Origin: Pezicula radicicola
Lineage: Eukaryota > Ascomycota > Leotiomycetes > Helotiales > Dermateaceae
Assembly (NCBI GenBank): GCA_003008705.1
Contig: PDUO01000060.1
Location: 65,200 to 129,199, forward strand
Length of the DNA stretch: 64,000 nucleotides
Direction of reading: 5' to 3'
The notes beneath the pieces were generated by a model. It searched no databases, was not told where the DNA came from, and worked only from the letters and a program-made list of their open reading frames with translations. The translations under genes were made by a program, and so were the position numbers. Positions 33,417-43,545 of this stretch are shown here, piece by piece. Within the stretch, counting starts at the first letter, position 1, and each line of letters opens with the position of its first letter.

Positions 33417-34143
33417 ATTGAAAGCATATAACTGTAAATGATGTACTGTACAAGGCGAGAACGAAATAAATCAAATATATGTGACCTAGTAGTTGTCCTG
33501 AGACCATCTCAAGAATCGCAATGCTTAACCTACTTGTCCTTGGAGAATTGTAGCCAACCGGGAATCACTGTGGCCCAAATTCCCCGGCCGGGTTTCTTGG
33601 ACCCTTAGAGCTTTAAAATCTACTCGGTTCAGCCCTGGCAGGGCCTCTCAAAGTTTGTACGTACGCCTTAATATTTACAACAGACCTAACCTGTGCAACT
33701 AGGTAGACAAGGGACTCTAGCCACTCAGAGAAGGACATTTGTACTTCTTCCCCCCCCTAAATAAACCTTAAACCTATGCTCGTCCCGCTACAGGTAGCTA
33801 CGGACAGCAGCTGCAGGAATCGGCAGGTCCAAGCCGTCTCAATCTCTGTACCTGAGGTGTATGTGTTATTGCCCGGCGGCCGCATTGCACCACTACTCCA
33901 ATCAGAACCCAAACCGTTGCATATCGTGACACCTGCAGGTACAGTCAGCCCTCACCACCTTATCTCCACCCTATGAAGTGATCTATATTTCAATCTCACT
34001 AGATATCCGAGAAACGGCACGGGCTGACGCAAGCGGATCCTAGCTGTAGCTTGATGCTGGTAAGGACAGGTATCTCAACACGGACCGGCAGCGGGAAGAA
34101 GCGTTTGAGCGGCACAATCAGCCACGCCGGGAGCCACGCCGGC
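33417..34143. other. intergenic region, no gene seen
   Basis: This is the promoter side of the questin-oxidase-like gene, followed by unique sequence. Short open frames here lack protein-like composition. Confidence 0.4.
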
Positions 34144-34145
34144 TA

Positions 34146-34456
34146 CGGAGGCTCCCGCCATAAGTCGTGATAATACAGGCTACGAAGTCTGTAGCAGCCT
34201 CTGGCTATAGCGTCCTCTTATAGGCTAGTAGCCATGCTCCTTATAGGGGCTCTTTAGTGCTTAGATGTTAAAAGCAAGCTACTTTTGTGGCTTTAAGCGT
34301 AACTCTACTGTTTAGAGGGTAGGGCAACTAGCGGGGCAACTATAGTGCGTAATCCGTAAACGAACAAACCCGATAGGCTATTTAAACGGTATTTACACGG
34401 CATCGCCCGCTGTGGCTACAGGCTATATTATCACGACGTTTTGGCGGGAACCTCCG
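34146..34456. mobile_element. MITE with TA target-site duplication (Tc1/mariner type)
   Basis: The left end is TA|CGGAGGCTCCCGCC, and the right end read inward is TA|CGGAGGTTCCCGCC. The similarity continues for about 35 bp (a shared GTCGTGATAATA block). The element is 311 bp, flanked on both sides by the dinucleotide TA, and has no open reading frame. TA duplication plus short inverted repeats is the hallmark of non-autonomous Tc1/mariner-type elements. Arm differences are few, so it is younger than the other relics here. Confidence 0.75.
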
Positions 34457-35096
34457 TATTCTAGCCGAGTTAAAAGAACACCTTGGCGTCTTACGAGATG
34501 GCAAGTGCTATGATCCTAATCTTGACAGTACATCTCCTGCCTAAACCAGGCTGTACACCCGACCCCCAAACCGAGGCTACAGCTCGCGCACGCCATTGCC
34601 TCTTGTTCGTATTTTCGGAACGGAAAAATAAGCCCCCACACAAATAACTAGCGAAGCGTCTACGAAGATACCTAACGTAAGTTTTAACTCACCGCTATTA
34701 GGGGTGGGGGTTTATGTCAGGCAGAATAATTACTACTAATTCAAGGTGTGTATAGAGGAATACACTCTGGCAAGCAGGTACCCTTGTATTTTGTTATAAA
34801 GAAGGTAATAAGTAATAACTTACTCTTAGTACTTTTATAAAAACTTTTAATTTTAATTTATTAAGTTTATAATAGTTTAATTAAATAAAAGATTATTAAA
34901 AACTATTATATAATTGAACGTTAAATTATTTTTTAAAAAATTTAAAAATTTAAACTTTAAACTTTAAACTTTTAAAGACTTAAATATTTATTTATAAATT
35001 ATATAAATATTATTATAAATAAGTTTATATATACAAGTTTTAATTTAATAGTAAGTAGTTTATTTACCGAGTATTATATAATTCTAGTAAATAAAG
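34457..35096. other. AT-rich border block
   Basis: The first 300 bases are of normal composition without a gene. From about 34790 to 35096 the DNA is nearly pure A+T and stop-rich, typical of RIP-mutated repeats. It directly abuts the truncated dehydrogenase, so the repeat may have replaced the gene's 5' half. Confidence 0.5.
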
Positions 35097-35794
35097 TATT
35101 TCGAATCTATAACCTCAACGATATAGATGCTACACTCATCGAGCCAGCATTATGCGCTGCACATGGTCTTGACCGTATCTCCCCAAAGTTTGGAAGTTCT
35201 ATGCTGATTTTTGGGGCCGGGCCGACTGGATTAATACTTGCGCAATTATTACAGCGGAATGGTGGTTACCACGTAAGTCTTTCTTGAACGTGTTACAGGG
35301 GTTTTCTATTAGGTCTAATGCTTTTAGGTGGCTATCGCCTCTCTTGAAGATCAGAAGCTGGCTCTGGCAAGAACACTTGGTGCTGCGGATGAGTTCGTAG
35401 GGATACCTGGGTCAGGCGGAGAAAAGGAACTAGAAAAGCTAAGAAAGGACATTCCATATGGTTTTGACATTGTAGTGGAAGCTATATGGGTGCCTAAAGT
35501 ATGCGAAGACGCCATGAAGTATGTTTGAAGGGGAGGAAAATTGTTAGTTTACGGTGTCTACCTTCGAAACAACAAATTTCTTGGTCTCCGAGCAAGATAT
35601 TCGGAGACGAGATTACTATCATAGGGTCTTTCTCGGAGACTTACATCTTCCCAACTGCTTTGGCCTATCTCGAATCCGGTAAGGTGAAGATAGAAAGGAT
35701 TGTCAACACCAAGTTCCGATTTGGTGAATGGGGGAAATGTATTGCGGGCATAAAAGCAAGGACAGTCATCAAAGCAGTGATAGTTTTTGATTGA
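35097..35794 (+). pseudogene. 5'-truncated zinc-type polyol/alcohol dehydrogenase
   Basis: The readable part begins in the catalytic-to-cofactor transition (LIEPALCAAHGLDRI), followed by the Rossmann motif IFGAGPTGLILAQLL. An intron at about 35272-35328 precedes AIASLEDQKLALARTLGA. It ends with a conserved FGDEITIIGSFSETY segment and a normal C-terminus. The N-terminal zinc-binding half is missing. A TGA at 35526 interrupts MKYV|RGGK where CGA (Arg) is expected, a C-to-T change. A one-base shift is needed near 35575 to reach the GDEITI frame. It resembles D-arabinitol or sorbitol dehydrogenases (MDR family). Truncation plus stop plus frameshift indicate a pseudogene. Confidence 0.75.
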
Positions 35795-36686
35795 GTACGA
35801 CCACGAAAAATTCTATATTTACCTTAGAATAGAAGTTTAGACTCTAATTTCATTATCTTTTAACACAATGTTCTAGTTGTTAGCCCAAAATTGCAGGTGA
35901 AGGAACTGACTAGTGGTCCGATCCCACCGTTATAGATAAAAACGCCACTCATTCTCGTTCCGTATTGATACTGATATTATACTCCAGCTTCTACCGAACA
36001 TGTCTGATACCTCTATTGGCGTACTCTCTCTCTCTCTCTATAGGAGCAAATGGTCCGGGTCAATTTGAATTCAAAATACAAGAGTATGGATGTTTCGGAG
36101 CTTTGGCATCGGGCTAGAAGTATAATAGTAGCATTACACTTACCGATACGCCTCTCAAGTTTCAGAGGAGGAGTGTAATGGCTGATATAAGCTATCAGAG
36201 AATTTCGAGTCAGCTCGCTTGCAACTCAATTTATGACTCTGGCGCGACTCTAGTGAACAGCAAACTCCCAAGTCTAATACTGGGCTTTTCTACAGTGGGC
36301 CACCAATAGTTTAACCCTATAGATACGCAAACTTGAGAAAACACAATTATTTACAATAGTCACTGAAAACGTTTGTGATGTCTTTTGTCATACAAACACC
36401 CTCCCACCAATTTTTACACTGGACTCAGAATGGCTCTCATATTTGTTTGGTCATAGAAGTTTCCAACCTCTCCCTGTTCATCAGTCTCTTAATTTAATGA
36501 CTAATTTCCATTGACCTAAATGAGTATTCAACGCAAGGACAGATTGCATAGAAGTATAGAAACATCCTTCTGGTCCACGCATTTCTCTTTTGCTTCCCTC
36601 ATAATACATTCAAATTTACTACTCAACCTAGCAAGTTACACCAAAAACAAAAAAGCAAACCAAGTCGATAAACAAGAAAATCAATA
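35795..36686. other. intergenic region, no gene seen
   Basis: A CT dinucleotide run (TCTCTCTCTCTCTCTAT) lies near 36027-36042. No gene, repeat or RNA was recognised. The right end is the putative leader of the small gene that starts at 36687. Confidence 0.35.
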
Positions 36687-36932
36687 ATGGCTGACCGCAG
36701 CAATACGCGCGCTCATCGTCACCCTGAAGTAAGCTCTCCACCTTATGTCTACTAGCTGAAACTAACATGGCAGCCATAGCGTTATGCCAACTTGGCCCAT
36801 CATGCTCCCCAACAAGCTACCCAGCCAGATGGTCCAGAAATCGGAGGCCACATCAACGCACGGCATGAGATCAGAGTCAACCACCGTTCGGTGTCGAGCT
36901 TCACTTTTCATTCCTCATGGAAGAGACGATGA
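36687..36932 (+). CDS. possible small two-exon protein, unknown
   Basis: The ATG at 36687 opens a 14-codon exon (MADRSNTRAHRHPE) ending at a GTAAGC donor. A 51-nt intron with a CTAAC branch-like motif ends at 36779. The second exon continues RYANLAHHAPQQATQPDG and stops at 36932, giving 64 residues. Both exons share a His/Arg/Asn/Gln-rich composition, which supports joining them. A strong donor-like GTGAGTAAG lies at 36967 in another frame, so the model may be incomplete. No homology is recognised. Confidence 0.3.
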
Positions 36933-37960
36933 TCTTCCTACTACAAACTCGTCTAAACAACCAAGTGAGTAAGAGATCTTCGCACTTTCAAGTCTGTCAA
37001 GCTAACTCAGTGACAACAAATCTGTTTCTGACAGCAAGCCAATCACTTTCATCTCAACTGCTAGGAGTGGATGATGGAAATTAGGCAAAAATGAGACCCT
37101 ATTGGAGTTTATTTGGCTTTTCACTAAGGCTTTTCGATTTGGGACGGTTTGGAAGAAATGGAATGGGAAGGAGTTAAAACTCCTGTTGTGGGAATTAAGT
37201 TGGGTTAGGAAGTTTGTATGATATCAATGATTTCACAAACGGAAGATTTAAATTCTTCTCTCCTGAATTTATATAATCATGTTATGATGCTTCTTTCATT
37301 ATGAATATTAATAAAACTTCTATATGAACACAGTGCAGAGAACTTACATGTAGCGAGACAAGTTTTTCTAGCAATGATTAATGATAGTTATTCTATGAAC
37401 TTCTTATCCTTCTAGATTTTGCTTTGGTGGTAATGTATCTTTTATTAGTATATACCCAATTTTCGAATCTTATATTTCTATAAAAGAAAAGAGGCTAGAC
37501 GATATTAGGGGATCGGACATTACTTTATATATTAAATATAATTAAGAGTATGGTTGACTAAAAGAATTAAGATGGCCTTGATTCTATAAAGCTATACAGA
37601 ATCAAGGGGTAAACGTAGTAAAAGTATGAAATATGAAAATACTAGATATATCTTACCTTTCACTTTAGCAAGAATATGCATAATAATAGGCAAGCTTTGA
37701 GATATGTCTATATATGATCTACAGGGAAGTAAATTCGGAAGTACCATAAGGTTGCTAACATGCTTATTTCAATAATATCACGAGAGCAGTCATATATATT
37801 ACGTTTATTCCATTGTCTTATGACTTTGACTTTATTAGTTACTAGGATGTGTGTTTCTTCAAGTACATGGAAAGAGGCTAGAAGTGGTTCAAAGAAAAGC
37901 CAGGCTACTGTGTACATAAATGCTTGTTGCTTTGCAACTCTCATAGTTACCATTAAGCCT
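36933..37960. other. intergenic region, no gene seen
   Basis: AT-rich, stop-rich sequence between the small putative gene and the 3' end of the minus-strand orphan gene. No element boundaries were recognised. Confidence 0.4.
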
Positions 37961-39460
37961 TTACAAAGGAAAACCCCTTTCCATCAATTTTGCCCACCAT
38001 TCAGATGTCTTTCCTCTGCCCTCAGGGCTTATAAGGTAGGTATAAATCCCGAAAAACTCACGGCCGGCCTCGCTATGAGCCCTATCAGCTGGATCGCCCT
38101 TTTTGTAAATGGGGGTTTTAGATTGAGGAGCCTCAGGGAAAGGGCGTGTGATTTGGTGACCGTCCTTGTCTTCACCATCAATATACACATACCCTTCGTA
38201 ATACCCTCCCATTCCTTCTGCGACTAACTCATCTGTAACCATGTGAATACCAGATGCGCAGCGATAGCCGCTCTTGTCAGGCCAGAATTTATCTGTTTTG
38301 TCAATTCTGACCCACCCGTAGTTTCCTGGGCATGGCTTTTCGGTGGCCTTGAGTACCTTACGCGCCCATTCGTCTTGCTTCTTCCGCTCTTCCGGCTTGA
38401 GACTTCCCATCTGCAGTTGTTTTGAGGCCATCTTGATGTCCTCAGGATGTGTGAAGACGCTTTTGAGGCCTGAACCAGGAAGTCGGGTTGGCTCCTTTGT
38501 TGGCTCCTTCGTTTGGCTTGTGGGGTAAGGTACATTTGGTTTGGTTGAAGACTCTCCATTCTTAGTAGAAGTGCCAACTGTGTCTCTCAATCTGCTAGCA
38601 GTGCTGGAGGTGCATGGTTTTGTCAATGATTGTTTTTGCTGGTATTCCCACGTAAGGCGTTGTATGATGGCCAGAGCCTGCGTGTCTATATTTAGATTTA
38701 CAGGAATTGTGCGAAAAGGAGGGGCTTCCTCGGTAATTTGAAGCTGAGAAAGTGCGTTGATGACTTCCTCATTTCGCAGGTTTTTGTGCTCACTAGCACG
38801 ACCTTTACCTTTGGAAGCTGTGTTAGAGGGCTCCTTTTCAGCAAGAGCTCTTGCGGTCAGGGCTTGGATAGTTGGTGGCTGATTTGTGGGAATCTTTGCT
38901 GAAGGGGCTTTCGTGGAAGGCAGTTTTGCAGAAGGGGCGTTTACTGGAGGCGCTTTCTCAACTGATATCTTGGCTGAAGGGATGTTCGCAGAAGGGGCTC
39001 TTGCAGATGGGACTTTTATTGAAGGAGCTTTTGCTGAAGGGGCGTTTGCTGGAGGAGCTGTCTCAACTGGTATCTTTGCAGCATTTGCCCTTGCTGTGAG
39101 GGCTTTAATGGTGGGGTGTTGTGATGGAAGGTTTTCAGAGCGCTGTGAAGATGAACTTAGAACTTCTCTTGTTGCTTTTAAAGGCTCTGCACCACGTTGC
39201 CAAGTGTCCCACCAACCAGAACCATTTTTTCCGACAGCAGGAGCGGTAGACTGAGGAGAGTGTTCTGCAGGTTTCTTGGAAGTACTAGTCTTCTCTGTGT
39301 GATGAAGCTGGGTATTGCATTGAGGAGTAGGATCTCTGTACGCTGTAGGGGAAATGACTGTGTAATGTCCAGTGGCAGCACGCAACTGCTTGATAGTGTC
39401 CACAGGTACAGTATCGCCGAAACTGGAAACGGAGGTTGAGTTGGTTTTTGAGGTAAACAT
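37961..39460 (-). CDS. orphan disordered protein with shared C-terminal domain (member A)
   Basis: Single-exon gene of 499 residues, function unknown. Residues 1-330 are low-complexity. A repeated block (PTIKALTARANAAK at 116-129, PTIQALTARALAEK at 196-209) brackets about ten imperfect pentapeptides of the type APSAK. Residues 332-499 form a compact domain: LKSVFTHPEDIKMASKQL, a KKQDEWARKVLKAT helix, YGWVRID, then GYRCASGIHMVTDEL and AEGMGGYYEGYVYID, ending LMERGFPL. The same domain occurs in the gene at 43546-45015. There is no signal peptide or transmembrane segment. The Cys, His, aromatic and Gly positions conserved between the copies suggest a folded domain. Confidence 0.75.
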   Translation of the reverse strand: MFTSKTNSTSVSSFGDTVPVDTIKQLRAATGHYTVISPTAYRDPTPQCNTQLHHTEKTSTSKKPAEHSPQSTAPAVGKNGSGWWDTWQRGAEPLKATREVLSSSSQRSENLPSQHPTIKALTARANAAKIPVETAPPANAPSAKAPSIKVPSARAPSANIPSAKISVEKAPPVNAPSAKLPSTKAPSAKIPTNQPPTIQALTARALAEKEPSNTASKGKGRASEHKNLRNEEVINALSQLQITEEAPPFRTIPVNLNIDTQALAIIQRLTWEYQQKQSLTKPCTSSTASRLRDTVGTSTKNGESSTKPNVPYPTSQTKEPTKEPTRLPGSGLKSVFTHPEDIKMASKQLQMGSLKPEERKKQDEWARKVLKATEKPCPGNYGWVRIDKTDKFWPDKSGYRCASGIHMVTDELVAEGMGGYYEGYVYIDGEDKDGHQITRPFPEAPQSKTPIYKKGDPADRAHSEAGREFFGIYTYLISPEGRGKTSEWWAKLMERGFPL

Positions 39461-40651
39461 TTTGGGCTTTTGTACTCCACTTGGTTTGAGCCCTGTTGGA
39501 ATCTTGGATGTTCTTGGAGTTGATATTGTTGGATAGAAAGAGGGAGGAAGAGAGCAAGGCGTTGTTTAAGTAACCCACCGGAATGGCTTTGACCCGCCAT
39601 CAGTCATTAATACTGTTAATCACAGCTATTTCGCAGTCATTTCTTGCTGAATGGACTATTCCTGTTGCTCACAGTGCACCGTGCCAATGTAAAACATACT
39701 GTGCAAATCGTGCATAACAGCAGGTGAATGGACCTTTTAGCCTTGGTTTGACTCAGCATCATATTCATGTTGAGTGCATCGTCAACAATTTCAAAGTCTT
39801 TCTGAATGCTCGTTGTTGATTATCCCCAACATTCACTCACCACTATAGCTGAGCAATATAAACACTTTCTGTTCCTTAAGAGATCTTTAAGTAATAAAGC
39901 ACATACCATGCACAAGTTAGACGAAATCAGTAGTTGAATTGGGCAATTCAATAATTAGCCAAATTGTTGGGACAGACATCCAGTTACACTTACAGCCAGA
40001 CTTTTTTGTGCATGAAATCCAGTATTATAAAATCCTGCATTAGTGTGCAGAACCAGCACTCTATCTAAATCTTTACTTCTTATCAACAATCGACCTCAAT
40101 TCTCCTATCAATAGTAACATACCACATTTCAGTTATTGCATTGGGGCTATGATCAAACCAGATAAATTAAGTACTACAACGGTGCCGACAAATTTACTTA
40201 TCATGAGAAATTCACTTGACTTGAGTGAGTTCTAGTCTTTGAAATTCAAGTTACAAACCCCTCGCTAACAACATATCAAATTAAGCGAGCACCGATCACA
40301 TCAACCAAAAGACAAAGACACTTGTTTCAAAACTGGATCATAAAATTGCTACTGATTAGCAACAAGAAAAATAGATAAAGCCATGCGTAAAAGTACAAAT
40401 GTCTTGGCCCCCTCCCCACCCGTGGTTCTCAGTCCGATTCCATATCATAGATCAAACTCCACTGTCGAACCAAAGATAATCGAGCACAAAGAAACCCCCC
40501 ATGTCAAATATCAAGTTTTCCATAGATTCTCCACAGTGGTAAAAGAGTCCTTATCAAGGACTACGAGGGTTGGCAACCTTGTGATATTTTGGTCTTTGTA
40601 TAGATGTATTAGTGTATGTAGTGACTAAGGGTAGGTTATAATGCTTACGTC
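39461..40651. other. intergenic region; right part belongs to a segmental duplication
   Basis: This is the promoter side of orphan gene A. From about 40330 onward the sequence is the first copy of a segment repeated at about 41545 (listed separately). The open frame at 40383 lies in that non-coding part and is not conserved in the second copy. Confidence 0.45.
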
Positions 40652-41005
40652 TTATTGAGCAACGGTCTTCCCACGTTTGTAATCAGGCAAATTTTCGCAT
40701 CCACACTGATGCCAACCTTGGTGATTCATCCAGCTAGTACCTCTAATATGGGAACATTGCGTGTTGTGGTCACCGCCTTGGCGTTCAGGTGGGCCACGGC
40801 ATTGCTCAATCCCATCCCAGTCCTTTTTTTGTCTGAATCCGCATTCTGTGACATTCAAATTAGCATCACTTATATATCTTTTGGTAAATTATAGCTATGT
40901 AGGTAGGATGGGGAGATTAAGGTGGTTCTTACGACAGCACTTCCATCCTTCTGGCATTGTGAGATAGGCTTGTGTAGAGTAGATACTTGCGAGAAGAGTG
41001 GACAT
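40330..41005. repeat. segmental duplication, copy A
   Basis: This matches 41545-42250 along its length in the same orientation. Shared blocks include GATCATAAAATTGCTA, CCATGCRTAAAAGTACAA, GATTCCATATCA and GAGATAATC-like motifs, then the small minus-strand gene. Divergence is high, with indels, so the duplication is old. Confidence 0.6.
40652..41005 (-). CDS. small Cys-rich protein (copy A)
   Basis: Two exons (intron 40846-40932) give 88 residues: a short N-terminus, then MPEGWKCCQCGFRQKK and a His/Cys-rich tail ending in HQCGCENLPDYKRGK. Seven Cys are present, five in CC-C or C-x-C pairs, and several His. The pattern recalls small fungal GWxCCxC zinc-binding proteins, but I cannot assign a function. 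The N-terminus (MSTLLASIYSTQAYL) is weakly hydrophobic and not a convincing signal peptide. A diverged paralogue lies at 41903-42227 in a tandem duplication. Confidence 0.6.
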
Positions 41006-41902
41006 CTAATAAATTTATTTATTTTAATCGAAGAAGGTCTTGAATGGTTTTGGAGTATCTCGAATGTTGTAGAAACAGTAGAGAAATAAGTGCAATTGTT
41101 GAACTGCCTATCGAATTCTTGCTAGTATATTCAAAGCTTTTCTAGAAATTAGGAGACAAGTTAGAGTCCGAATGTACCTAAATATTCAACTGCAAGTAAC
41201 TCTATTTGTAGTAAATCCACAAATTCACAAGTAACCTTATTCTAAAATTTAAGTCCAAGTAATTGAAACGCTAAATAGGCCCCTAATTATAGTAAGATTT
41301 TCGAAATTACAAGGAGCTGAACTGTCTTAAGAACTACATACACTGTCATAATTCATTATAAGTACTAATTAAATTGAACTTAACAATATCATGTCGAACA
41401 GAATGGCTATCTAGAGATCAGCATATAGTAGAAATGAAGTATTATATCCTGCAAGGGCCGGGTATGCCGGAACAGGCTTATTAGAACTAGGAGGACGGTC
41501 ACATGACTAATATCATTTGATTCAAGGTTTTAGAAGAGCCAAACCCAGATCATAAAATTGCTAATCCCTAGAAAAAATCCCTGAGACATAAAACCATGCA
41601 TAAAAGTACAAGTAACCTGTCCGATTTCCTGTCCAATGTCGTGTCCCTGGAGAGTCCCTGGAGAGTCCCTACCTAATATTCTTAATCCAATTCCATATCA
41701 CGGTTTCAACTCTAGTATTATCCACCCAGAGATAATCCAGCGTAAAGAAAAGCCGCAATCAAATATCCGGTTTTAGTAAAGGTGCGCATATCGAGGCTAG
41801 CTAAGTTTGGCAGCTTCGTGAAATTTTAGGGCCCCTAGAGAAGTTGCATTAGCATTCGATACAATAATTACTACCTAAGGGATAGATTACAATACTAACA
41901 TT
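41006..41902. other. intergenic region between duplicated small genes
   Basis: The first 500 bases are unique to this interval. The rest (from about 41545) is the non-coding part of duplication copy B. A short tandem GTCCCTGGAGA repeat occurs near 41642-41670. No gene was seen. Confidence 0.4.
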
Positions 41903-42250
41903 TTATTTCGCACTTGTCTTTACACGGTGCCAGTTCTCAAGATCAACGCACTCACACCCTTTTTCGTTCTGTACGGGTAGAAAATTTGGTCCAGCGGGGT
42001 TAGCTGTGAAATACATAACGTCGTCGCCTTTGATATGGTCATAAGGCGTTTGGTCCCCAAAAGCCCTAGCCGGGTTGTTCTTCGTCGGTAGTATTCTTCT
42101 TCTCTTGCTTGTGTCTGCGTTCTAAGTCGTACAAGTCAGTATTAAGTAAGCCCAGGAGTTACTTTGAGTTTAGGAAGGTAGGGAATTTAAAAGGGTTCGT
42201 ACTGCAGCATCTCCATCCTTTAGTCATTTCGAGGTCTGCTTGTGTAAAGT
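41545..42250. repeat. segmental duplication, copy B
   Basis: This is the second copy of the segment at 40330-41005. It keeps the intron position and the TQAxLxM(x)2GW(K/R)CC exon end of the small gene, but the middle of the gene has diverged. Confidence 0.6.
41903..42227 (-). CDS. small protein (copy B), diverged paralogue of the 40652 gene
   Basis: Exon 1 encodes MTKGWRCC and is joined across an intron at 42115-42202 to an exon reading to the stop at 41903, giving 78 residues. The C-terminus KGCECVDLENWHRVKTSAK aligns with HQCGCENLPDYKRGKTVAQ of copy A. The intron lies at the same place after the CC pair. The middle has lost most Cys. The true start is uncertain: an upstream frame at 42281-42469 (MDSKQRLPSPPQQ...) could be a leading exon. 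It may be a decaying gene or a fast-evolving one. Confidence 0.45.
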
Positions 42251-43545
42251 TGAAATTTTTGGAGAATAGAGATGTTGAGTTTATTTTGGCTGGGATTTTG
42301 AAATATTTGCAGATATAGTGTAGGCTTTAGAGGAGGTCGAAATGTAGGCTCGGTCGTTGGAGTTAAGTGTGAACTGAAAGCTATAGTTTTGTTTCGATTG
42401 TTCGCACTCGAGTGTTGTTGTACTGTGTATTTGTTGAGGAGGGGAAGGGAGCCTTTGCTTCGAGTCCATGATGGTTTATATAGCCGGGACTAAATAGGTA
42501 TTGTTCTGGTGAATGATTATAGAAGAGATTACCATTCATAGGGGTGAATGTTAGTAAATTGGAGACTACCTAAGTGAATTTAGTAGCATAAACTCGTCAC
42601 TAATACTTAAGATTTGAGGATGTCCACAATGGCTGATTGTGAATTAGGAAAGCATGATTGCAACTTACTTAACACAATAAGTATCCAACTAGATGTAAAT
42701 CTCTTTCTTATGAATAAACACAGTTTTAAGCGGCTTTGTTCTGAAACCCATGAGCCAGCAAAGTTGGAATTAAAAGTTACTTGTAAGGTAGCATTAGTAC
42801 TAGAAAAATTGAACTCAATAATATCCTAAGAGATAAAGCAAGGTTAACACATCTCACATCAACTTCATAATCGGCTGATTTGAAACTAGGTTAAAAATTC
42901 TAATTTTGGCTCTAATATCCCAGAACTAGTTATCTATTGCATAAGTAATCCATTTACACTATTACCTCTTTACAAGCAGTAATAAGAATATTATGTTTCT
43001 AAACTCCCCTAGTTATTAGTAGTATGTCTACCATGATTTCAACAGTCAGTGTTTCTAACAAACTAGTTGTTTTAAAGTAAGAATATGTTTAATAAGTACC
43101 TATCAAAAAAGAGTATTGCAATTGTGAAAACTAAGCGAGCATTCCTCCTTTCTACGCTCGCTTGTTATTAAAAGGCAGAATCTATCTATATAAACACCAA
43201 GAAGCAATAACCAGAGTTTAAGTATGACCTTAAAAGTAAACGAGAGAGACTAAAAGCAACTTTTACTTTCTGTAGCTGGGAAAAGGAGTTTGCAATTTTT
43301 GAGCCAGGGGAATATTTCGTCTGCTTCATAGAAGAGTTCTTCTGTTCAGTTGAATCTATAAAATCGAGGCATGTCGTCGACTTTGAACTGATTTACACAG
43401 GACTATTTACCTAGAAGTCACCCAGAGACTCACTGTTTCTCACCCCAAATGGCCACTAGAGCATGCGGATTAAAAGCCTTCCCTGCCAAAGCAACGACGT
43501 AAAATCCAAGGCTATGTACAGTATCAGAGACCCATAATTCATTCC
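42251..43545. other. intergenic region with a short open frame
   Basis: A 62-codon minus-strand frame at 42281-42469 is Ser/Gln-rich and could be a 5' exon of the copy B gene. Otherwise there are no genes. The remainder is AT-rich unique sequence. Confidence 0.35.

Noticed and set aside
40383..40628. 81-codon plus-strand frame
   Set aside because: It lies in the non-coding part of the segmental duplication and is not kept open in the second copy.
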